Assembly (NCBI RefSeq): GCF_023838525.1 | Contig: NZ_JAHUQD010000022.1 | Coordinates: 1-37,323 of the forward strand | Reading direction: 5' to 3' | Source: Caldicoprobacter algeriensis | GTDB taxonomy: Bacteria > Bacillota > Clostridia > Caldicoprobacterales > Caldicoprobacteraceae | DNA length: 37,323 bases | In this document: in pieces, positions 32,901-37,323 of the stretch | Position numbering within the stretch: the first letter of the stretch is position 1 | Layout: every line of letters begins with the position of its first letter | Notes under the pieces: model-generated | What the model saw: the letters and a program-made list of their open reading frames with translations, nothing else | What the model was told of the DNA's origin: nothing | The model's database searches: none | Made by a program: the position numbers and the translations under genes

Positions 32901-33499
32901 TCGGTGATGCCAACGCTTATGTTGAAATTGGTTATGTCGGAGTTGTTCTTCTTGCAGTCGATGAATTCCAGTATGTCGGGATGGTCCACCCTGAGTATTC
33001 CCATGTTGGCGCCGCGACGGGTACCACCCTGCTTTACGGCCTCGGTGGCAGCGTTGAACACCTTCATAAAGCTAACGGGGCCGCTGGCCACGCCGCCGGT
33101 GGACTTCACCGCAGAGCCCTTGGGGCGCAGGCGCGAAAAGCTGAACCCCGTACCGCCGCCGCTTTTATGTATCAAGGCGGCGTGCTTGACTGCGTCGAAT
33201 ATGCCCTCCATGCTATCGGGAACGGGCAGCACGAAACAGGCAGACAGCTGCCCCAGCGGCCTGCCGGCATTCATCAAAGTGGGAGAGTTGGGCATGAACT
33301 CGAGATTTACCATGAGATTATAGAATTCCTCTTCCACCGCTTCCACATCGGCATCCGGCGAATATATCTTATCAGCCTGAGCGACATGCCTTGCCACGCG
33401 CCTGAACATGTCCTCAACCGTCTCAATTATATTGCCGTTTTCATCCTTGGCCAGGTACCTCTTTTGCAAAACCTTCAAAGCATTCTCGGTTAAGTTCAT
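29912..33499 (-). CDS. nrdJ: Class II adenosylcobalamin-dependent ribonucleotide reductase with intein
   Basis: Reduces ribonucleotides to deoxyribonucleotides using a B12-generated radical, without need of oxygen. The precursor is 1195 residues; removing the 366-residue intein leaves 829. Landmarks: LSACFVLPV with a redox Cys, GGGTGFSFSRLRPKGS, and the split active-site motif STNP/CGEQPLLPYESCNLGS around the intein. TTIAPTGTISIICGTTSGIEP is the phosphate-binding region. A Lys-rich linker precedes the C-terminal domain, and SCPECGATMEHDGGCVVC plus RSCGYSKCG form a zinc ribbon-like tail. The ATG at 33499 is preferred over 33520 because AGGAGGG lies 6 nt before it. It is a single-gene transcript with a consensus promoter, NrdR-box-like sites and a terminator. 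Confidence 0.95.
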   Translation of the reverse strand: MNLTENALKVLQKRYLAKDENGNIIETVEDMFRRVARHVAQADKIYSPDADVEAVEEEFYNLMVNLEFMPNSPTLMNAGRPLGQLSACFVLPVPDSMEGIFDAVKHAALIHKSGGGTGFSFSRLRPKGSAVKSTGGVASGPVSFMKVFNAATEAVKQGGTRRGANMGILRVDHPDILEFIDCKKNNSDITNFNISVGITEAFMQAVECGEDYDLIDPRTGKPAGKLNAREVFDKIVENAWHNGEPGIIFLDRLNRDNVLIELGEIESTNPCVTGDTWVLTEEGPAQVADILGRQVSLALNGSFYPSTEQGFFKTGRKQVIKIHTDRGYSIEVTPDHKIRVASLVTRDRIEEDWKPAGELKPGDQIILSNNRGLVWEGKGTFEEGYLLGLLIGDGTLKDEGGVISVWGDDQEAQSVMDAAQKAAFTLPHREDFKGFKRVISERKEHRLEMAALRDLAAAYGIVPGNNKITENLERTSYEFHRGFLRGLFDADGTVAGHQEKGVSIRLWHSDAEGLRIVQRMLLRLGIASTIYLERKSEGIKEMPDGKGGMKEYSIKADHELVITSDNMQVFFEKVGFSNVKKQELLRQRLEEYKRALNRERFVATVIEVIPAGEKDVFDVQIPGVNAFDANGIYVHNCGEQPLLPYESCNLGSINLSKMVEEVDGKYVIDYDKLGRVVDLAVHFLDNVIDVNKYPLPQIEEMTKGSRKIGLGVMGFADMLFRLGIPYNSDEAVELARQVMKFIQERSKGMSAHLAEVRGPFPFFEKSTLRHKGRKLRNATTTTIAPTGTISIICGTTSGIEPLFAISFVRNVMDNDELVEVHPYFKEVAIKRGFYSDELMRKIAARGSIQGMEEIPEDVRRVFVTAHDVSPEYHVRMQAAFQEYTDNAVSKTVNFPNSATVEDVRKVYWLAYELGCKGVTIYRDGSRESQVLSVKPKEESKAKNKSLAKDKPSEGKPKAIDGKEKVGGKDDKTGSLTEKIYSRMKEQAESKQPKITPRPRPDVTMGFTEKVKIGCGNLYITVNYDEQGICEVFTNLGRAGGCPSQSEATSRLISIALRSGMDVNTIIEQLKGIRCHSTLRQKGLKVLSCPDAIGRVLEKVVKLRLNNHLEAEDVDIGSPDMVDRHSCLANCSLCSLKDVCNNPYRENGGIQLGGTDSLVDDNPPQTKGQSCPECGATMEHDGGCVVCRSCGYSKCG
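31592..32689 (-). mobile_element. Intein with LAGLIDADG homing endonuclease in nrdJ
   Basis: In-frame insertion of 366 residues (271-636 of the precursor). It begins with Cys in CVTGDTWVLTEEGPAQVADI (block A) and has a TPDH block B. It ends with ANGIYVHN followed by the +1 Cys of the host. Two endonuclease motifs, LLGLLIGDG and LRGLFDADG, lie about 98 residues apart, so the homing domain looks intact. The insertion sits between Pro and Cys of the NPCGE active-site motif, which is restored only by splicing. Splicing residues Cys1, block B His, terminal His-Asn and +1 Cys are all present, so activity is expected. Confidence 0.95.
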
Positions 33500-33558
33500 A
33501 CAATACCCTCCTATACTCATCTTCAGTATGTGATCAGCATATATACGAAAGTTATATA

Positions 33559-33606
33559 TGCATATATATGGTGTTATTTTTTTATTTCAGGTACTATATA
33601 TTGTAT
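33559..33606 (-). promoter_or_regulatory. Tandem NrdR-box-like operator at the nrdJ promoter
   Basis: Box 1 (33606-33591) reads ATACAATATATAGTAC on the minus strand and matches the NrdR consensus acaCwAtATaTwGtgt at 13 of 16 positions, including the whole core. Box 2 (33574-33559), ACACCATATATATGCA, matches 11 of 16. The gap is 16 nt, so the centres are 32 bp apart, the spacing known for NrdR sites. Box 1 overlaps the -10 hexamer. Box 2 also overlaps a perfect 16-bp palindrome at 33553-33568. Repression of nrdJ by NrdR when dNTPs are plentiful is the expected effect. No nrdR gene is in the window. Confidence 0.7.
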
Positions 33607-33628
33607 CATCTAACTTTGAAGGAGTCAA
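33600..33628 (-). promoter_or_regulatory. Sigma-A promoter of nrdJ
   Basis: Minus-strand TTGACT (33628-33623) and TACAAT (33605-33600) with a 17-nt spacer. The start codon is about 100 nt downstream of the -10 box. The hexamers are identical to those before aroB. Confidence 0.8.
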
Positions 33629-33647
33629 ACGCCTACAGATTTAAACA

Positions 33648-33690
33648 ATAAATAAAGGGGACCCATTTTTCTGGTAAATTGGTCCCCTTT
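33648..33690 (-). terminator. Hairpin terminator upstream of the nrdJ promoter
   Basis: AAAGGGGACC (33654-33663) and GGTCCCCTTT (33681-33690) form a perfect 10-bp stem with inner ATTT/AAAT pairing. On the minus strand it is followed by an interrupted T run (TTTATTTATTG). It would end transcription coming from kdgK before the nrdJ promoter. Confidence 0.75.
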
Positions 33691-33953
33691 CAATTCCTCT
33701 TAGCAAATATTACTTAGTTTTATGGCTCAGTTTTATAGTGGGAATGCTATTCTTGACATAAGTCTTGTCAATGCTTGTTTTATCTTGCAGCATCCCCGCC
33801 CATGATTAAAATTAAAACCACGGGTAAAAATCAAGACCAAAGACGCCACCTGATTAAACAGACAATGTCTCTGTTAAAGCTGGCACTGTACTTACATGAT
33901 CGCCTGATGCGGGTGCCCCAGTATCAAAGCACAAAGCAATAACGCCGTTAAAG
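33691..33953. other. kdgK 3' spacer
   Basis: 263 nt without a gene. The only structure seen is an inverted repeat TTGACA/TGTCAA (33753-33758 and 33766-33771, 7-nt centre). A B12 riboswitch, which might be expected near a B12-dependent enzyme, is not evident here. Confidence 0.4.
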
Positions 33954-34979
33954 CTACCGCTGCACCCTGCCGGAGGCATCCCCCTTCATGAGGGTCTCAA
34001 CCTCTTCAACCGATACGTGGTTGGCATCTCCCTCGATGGTGTGCTTCAGAGCAGAGGCCGCCACGGCAAACTCCAGCGCATACTGTGGATCTTTGCCGGT
34101 GATGAGGGAATATATAAGCCCGGCGCCAAATGAGTCGCCTCCCCCTACGCGGTCCACAATGTGGAGCTTATACTTCCTGGAGAAGTAGTATTCTTTGCCA
34201 TCATACAGCATGCCCGACCAGTTATTGTCGGAGGCCGACAGGCTCTCCCTCAGGGTGATAGCCACCATCCTGAGATTGAAGCGGTTGTACAGTTCGCGGG
34301 CCACGTATTTGTATCCTTCCAGGTTGAGCTCACCGGCAATCACGTCGCTGTCGGGTGCTTTTATGCCAAACACCTTCTCGGCATCCTCTTCGTTGGCAAT
34401 TACTACGTCAACGTACTGCATGAGGTTGCCCATCACCTTTCCGGCTTTTTCGGTGGACCACAGCTTTTTGCGGTAATTCAGGTCGCAGCTTATGGTAAGG
34501 CCCATCTCCTTTGCGACTTTGCAGCCCTCTTCAACCAGCTCGGCCACGTTGTCCCCCAGTGCCGGCGTAATCCCCGTGAAATGAAACCACTCGGCGCCCT
34601 CAAAGGCAGCCTTCCAGTCGATATCGCCCACCTTTGCCTCCGATATAGCCGAGTGTGCCCGGTCGTACACCACATTGGACGGCCTCACCGAAGCGCCCTT
34701 TTCCATGAAATAAATGCCGATCCTGCTACCGCCCCTGGCTATGTAGCGCGTATCAACGCCATAACGGCGGAGCTCATTGATGGCCGCATCACCTATGGGG
34801 TTTTTAGGTAGCTTTGTGATAAAGGCGGCATCTATACCGAAATTGGCCAGCGATACTGCTACGTTTGCCTCGCCGCCACCGTATACCACATCAAAGCTGT
34901 TTGCCTGGGTAAACCTCAAATACCCGGGAGGCGACAATCTCAGCATGATCTCGCCAAAGGTTACTACTCTTTTAGACAT
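33954..34979 (-). CDS. kdgK: 2-dehydro-3-deoxygluconate kinase
   Basis: A 341-residue PfkB-family kinase that phosphorylates 2-keto-3-deoxygluconate to KDPG, the step before the aldolase encoded upstream. The N terminus VVTFGEIMLRLSPPG is typical for KdgK, and GGGEANVAVSLANFG is the substrate-binding glycine motif. The catalytic end motif is DRVGGGDSFGAGLIYSLITG, where the Asp is the base. SCDLNYRKKLW is another family segment. GAGGAGG lies just before the ATG. The gene follows eda after a 449-nt spacer, so it may have its own promoter (TATAAT at 35007-35002). Together with eda and the IclR regulator it forms a hexuronate/pectin-type degradation set. Confidence 0.93.
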   Translation of the reverse strand: MSKRVVTFGEIMLRLSPPGYLRFTQANSFDVVYGGGEANVAVSLANFGIDAAFITKLPKNPIGDAAINELRRYGVDTRYIARGGSRIGIYFMEKGASVRPSNVVYDRAHSAISEAKVGDIDWKAAFEGAEWFHFTGITPALGDNVAELVEEGCKVAKEMGLTISCDLNYRKKLWSTEKAGKVMGNLMQYVDVVIANEEDAEKVFGIKAPDSDVIAGELNLEGYKYVARELYNRFNLRMVAITLRESLSASDNNWSGMLYDGKEYYFSRKYKLHIVDRVGGGDSFGAGLIYSLITGKDPQYALEFAVAASALKHTIEGDANHVSVEEVETLMKGDASGRVQR

Positions 34980-35428
34980 ACATAAACCTCCTCACCTTAT
35001 TATTATAATGTTGTCCATCTCAATTCCCATTTGGGATGGGATGGGTAATACGGACACCGCATAAAGAGCTCGCAAAATATTCGTCTTTGTGCCATCTTTT
35101 TATTCTCGCCATGCCTGTTTTTTATATCAAGGCTAAATATTACTCAATCGCTATCATGCTGACATCGAAGTTAAAAGTCCTGTTCATAAAACCCCGTTCA
35201 TTCCAAAAGTTATACTTACTTATTAGCCTTGGCAGAAATTAGAGTCTTCTTGCTCATCTCAGATAAACATAGCTTCCTGCCCTAAATACCTCTTCCACAA
35301 CCGCGCTTCATCCCATCTTAATTAGAAAATGGAGCTTTTTAAGACAAAGATGTTAGGAACTAATTTATACAACAGCACATCCTTGCAATCTCAATATACG
35401 AAGGTGCGGGACATGTGAACGTATGGAA
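34980..35428 (-). other. eda-kdgK spacer with possible kdgK control region
   Basis: 449 nt. Near kdgK there is a minus-strand TATAAT (35007-35002) without a good -35 box, and just upstream a perfect 6-bp inverted repeat TCCCAT/ATGGGA (35025-35030 and 35036-35041) that could bind a regulator. A weaker TTGAGT-N15-TATAAA lies near 35125-35150. No gene, terminator or copy of the GAAAC-N3-GTTTC operator was seen. Confidence 0.4.
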
Positions 35429-36076
35429 TTATCGTGCCCCTCTGGCTGCCCGAATCTTTGCAATGAATTCCTGTGCAGTCCTGGTTATGGCTTCGTAGTC
35501 CCCGCTTTTTGCCCCTTTGGTCAACGCGCTGCCCACGCCCACCGCTACGGCGCCGGCTTTGATCCATTCTTCGACGTTGTCCAGGCTGACTCCTCCTGTG
35601 GGCATCAATTTGGCGTAGGGTATGGGCCCAAGTATGGCTTTGATGATTTGCGGCCCGAAAAGCTCCCCGGGGAAGATCTTGATGATGTCGGCGCCTGCCT
35701 CCATGGCCTCCACTACTTCCTTGATGGTCATAGCACCCGGCATGCATGGCACCCTGTACCTGTTGCACAGCTTAACTGTATCAAGGTTCAAATAGGGGCT
35801 TACCACATACTGCGCACCCGCCAAGATGGCCGTTCTGGCCGTTTCGGCATCCATCACTGTACCGGCTCCAAGCAAGATTTCACCGTTGCTATAAACCTTT
35901 GCCAGCTCCTTGATGACCTCTGCGGCTCCAGGAACGGTAAATGTGATCTCGATGGCAGCCACCCCGCCCTTCATGCAGGCATCGGCAATCTTCAATGCCT
36001 GCTCGCTTGACTCGGCCCTTACCACCGCCACCAGGCCGCCTTCAACTATCCTTGAGAGGACCTGTTCCTTATCCAT
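35429..36076 (-). CDS. eda: KDPG/KHG aldolase
   Basis: Class I aldolase of 215 residues that splits 2-keto-3-deoxy-6-phosphogluconate into pyruvate and glyceraldehyde-3-phosphate. It may also act on 4-hydroxy-2-oxoglutarate. Recognisable segments are VAVVRAESSEQAL, AIEITFTVPGAAEVI with the catalytic Glu, ILLGAGTVMDAETA, and QYVVSPYLNLDTV. The Schiff-base Lys is in IIKIFPGELFGPQ, and MPTGGVSLDNVEEWIKAG binds the phosphate. GGGAG precedes the ATG. It lies downstream of the IclR-type regulator gene and upstream of kdgK on the same strand. A palindrome TCGATATCGA (36195-36204) in its upstream region is a possible control site. Confidence 0.94.
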   Translation of the reverse strand: MDKEQVLSRIVEGGLVAVVRAESSEQALKIADACMKGGVAAIEITFTVPGAAEVIKELAKVYSNGEILLGAGTVMDAETARTAILAGAQYVVSPYLNLDTVKLCNRYRVPCMPGAMTIKEVVEAMEAGADIIKIFPGELFGPQIIKAILGPIPYAKLMPTGGVSLDNVEEWIKAGAVAVGVGSALTKGAKSGDYEAITRTAQEFIAKIRAARGAR

Positions 36077-36297
36077 GATTTACATCTCCCTTCTTTGTTT
36101 ATAAATATACATTTTTAAGCAAGCACCATTCAGGCTCATCTTAGTGGAAAATAAACACTTGTTGCAGCAGATATGGTAAAGATGTATGGCTAATTCGATA
36201 TCGAGTACAAACATCAAGTATAAATATTAGGTACAGCAAATACCAACGCAGATTGATATATCACCTCGATTTCGCCTCAAGACAAAGGTATCCTACA

Positions 36298-37065
36298 TCA
36301 CCTTCTAGGGCTATACCCCATCCTCTTAGAGATTTCCCGGGCTGTCTCAACCACATATCTTGCAATCTCCTCATCTCGCTCGGGTGAGATTATGGTTTTC
36401 AAGCCCGATGTACTGACCGCCGCGATAATCTCATTCCTGTAGTCATATACGGGGGCAGCGATGCACCGTATACCCTCCTCATGCTCTTCATTATCCACAG
36501 CCCAACCCCTTTCCCTGACGGCGCCAATCTCTGATATCAGCTTTTCAATGTCGGTAATGGTGTTGGCTGTACGCGGGGTAAGCTGCTTATTCTGAAAAAG
36601 CTTCCTTATTTCACTATCTTCTTTATTCATTAAGAGTACCTTGCCCACGGCTGTGCAGTAAAGCGGCACCCTTTTGCCAATGGCCGAATACATGCGAATG
36701 GTGTTAAAACTCTCAATCTTATCAATATATACCGCCTCGTCGTAGTCCAGTATGGCCAGATGAACCGGCTGGGCGGTCAAAGCCGCCAGCCTTCTTAAAT
36801 AAGGCTGGGCTTCTGTCTTAAGCTCAAGGCTGTTCAAATAAAGGCTGCACAGCTCAACAAGCTTCAAGCCGAGGCGATAAGCACCAGTTGCCTCATTTTT
36901 TTCGATGTATCCTCTGGAAGCCATCGATGCCAGCAAGCGATACACGGTGCTCTTGTGAAGTCCAATACGACGTGCAATTTCGGTGACGCCCAAACCTTCC
37001 TTCTCAGTTGCCAAAACTTCCAGTATATCAAAAGCCCTGTCAATGGACTGTACAGTGTCCTTCAT
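36298..37065 (-). CDS. IclR-family transcriptional regulator (KdgR-like)
   Basis: A 255-residue regulator. The N-terminal winged helix-turn-helix (about 1-70) shows QSIDRAFDILEVLATEKEGLGVTEIARRIGLHKSTVYRLLASMASRGYI. The C-terminal ligand-binding GAF-like IclR domain contains RMYSAIGKRVPLYCTAVGKVLL, AVDNEEHEEGIRCIAAPVYD and AAVSTSGL. Position beside eda and kdgK suggests that ketodeoxygluconate or KDPG is the effector and those genes the targets, as for KdgR. The ATG at 37065 is preferred over 37086 because AAAGGAGG lies 4 nt upstream of it. A promoter and a palindromic site lie directly in front, so it probably controls itself. Confidence 0.9.
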   Translation of the reverse strand: MKDTVQSIDRAFDILEVLATEKEGLGVTEIARRIGLHKSTVYRLLASMASRGYIEKNEATGAYRLGLKLVELCSLYLNSLELKTEAQPYLRRLAALTAQPVHLAILDYDEAVYIDKIESFNTIRMYSAIGKRVPLYCTAVGKVLLMNKEDSEIRKLFQNKQLTPRTANTITDIEKLISEIGAVRERGWAVDNEEHEEGIRCIAAPVYDYRNEIIAAVSTSGLKTIISPERDEEIARYVVETAREISKRMGYSPRR

Positions 37066-37089
37066 GTGGCCTCCTTTGTTTCGCATTAT

Positions 37090-37102
37090 GAAACTGCGTT
37101 TC
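37090..37102. promoter_or_regulatory. Candidate KdgR/IclR operator
   Basis: GAAAC-TGC-GTTTC is a perfect 5-bp half-site palindrome placed at the expected transcription start of the IclR-type gene. It resembles the GAAAC/GTTTC half-sites known for KdgR. A repressor bound here would block initiation. Confidence 0.6.
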
Positions 37103-37110
37103 CAAATAAT

Positions 37111-37139
37111 ATTATACTATAACTATTGACCCTATTCAA
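37111..37139 (-). promoter_or_regulatory. Sigma-A promoter of the IclR-family regulator
   Basis: Minus-strand TTGAAT (37139-37134) and TATAAT (37116-37111) with a 17-nt spacer, about 45 nt before the start codon. Confidence 0.8.
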
Positions 37140-37196
37140 TATCTATGATTATCATATTTCAGCTCCATCAGAAGAATAGCATTAACTGCAAACGAG

Positions 37197-37323
37197 TGTC
37201 ACCGTCGGTGTATAATTGACCCAGGAGTAACGAAAAGGAATTGACCCACCCCCTGGCGAATTATCCCTCTGATTAATTCCACAAAGAATCGGAGGGAAAT
37301 AAATGCTAGGGAGTGGATCTATT
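37197..37323 (+). mobile_element. Left end of a probable IS21-family insertion sequence (truncated by window)
   Basis: AATTGACCCA occurs twice (37214-37223 and 37239-37248), 25 bp apart, close to a possible terminal TGTATAATTGACCC. Multiple directly repeated sites near the ends, followed at once by the transposase gene, are the layout of IS21-type elements. A gene with a good ribosome binding site starts at 37303. The exact outer end and any target duplication cannot be set because the right part is missing. Confidence 0.55.
37303..37323 (+). CDS. Start of a transposase gene (IstA-like), partial
   Basis: Only seven codons (MLGSGSI) are inside the window. GGAGGG stands 6 nt before the ATG. 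The MLG start and the preceding end repeats fit an IS21-type IstA transposase, but seven residues cannot prove it. Confidence 0.45.

Noticed and set aside
32777-33493. Plus-strand open frame of 238 codons opposite nrdJ
   Set aside because: It is antisense to conserved reductase sequence; its composition and lack of a start site mark it as a shadow frame.
33500-33953. B12 riboswitch expected near a B12-dependent reductase
   Set aside because: No convincing B12-box (a GCCACCTG near 33846 deviates) or long conserved fold is seen, and the region between promoter and start codon is too short and AT-rich.

Overview
The window looks like chromosomal DNA of an anaerobic, probably thermophilic, endospore-forming Clostridia-type Firmicute. 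The grounds are strong AGGAGG-type ribosome binding sites, consensus sigma-A promoters (TTGACx-N17-TAxAAT), a Spo0E-like phosphorelay phosphatase, a class II (B12-dependent) ribonucleotide reductase, a DUF362/ferredoxin protein and a LoaP-type NusG paralog. The thermophile label is inference. No rRNA, tRNA or CRISPR array was seen.

Region 1 (1-16174, all minus strand). At the upstream end are a 1-phosphofructokinase, an anti-sigma-like zinc-finger/DUF4349 membrane protein and a SIMPL-domain protein. Next comes a capsule/exopolysaccharide control module: Wzz-like chain-length protein, CpsD tyrosine kinase with a nine-tyrosine run, CpsB phosphatase and LoaP antiterminator. Just after LoaP lies a consensus promoter and a structured leader, then a long AT-rich polysaccharide operon: phosphoglycosyl transferase, GT2, Wzy-like polymerase, two GT4, mannose-1-phosphate guanylyltransferase, GT2, UDP-galactopyranose mutase, a decayed MurJ-like tail, and GT2. 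LoaP probably keeps RNA polymerase transcribing through this operon. The product probably contains mannose-derived sugars and galactofuranose.

Region 2 (16345-18472, minus). A divergent EF-G-like GTPase with its own terminator.

Region 3 (18668-25261, plus). An aromatic amino-acid operon from a consensus promoter: aroB, a HisC-type aminotransferase, DAHP synthase, prephenate dehydrogenase and aroA. Its spacers hold degenerate repeats derived from the aroB 3' end, a perfect 19-bp tandem repeat, and a 59-bp diverged copy of an internal aroA segment.

Region 4 (25422-29476). A conserved TIM-barrel protein, a hidden 48-residue membrane protein, a hidden Spo0E-like protein, Pcm, an HNH endonuclease gene broken at a C8 run, and a DUF362 iron-sulfur protein.

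Region 5 (29805-33628, minus). Class II ribonucleotide reductase (nrdJ) with a 366-residue LAGLIDADG intein placed exactly before the presumed thiyl-radical cysteine. It is driven by a consensus promoter overlapped by two 16-bp NrdR-box-like sites spaced three helical turns apart.

Region 6 (33954-37139, minus). A ketodeoxygluconate catabolic set: kdgK, KDPG aldolase and an IclR/KdgR-type regulator with a candidate operator at its own promoter. The right edge of the window enters what looks like the left end of an IS21-family insertion sequence.
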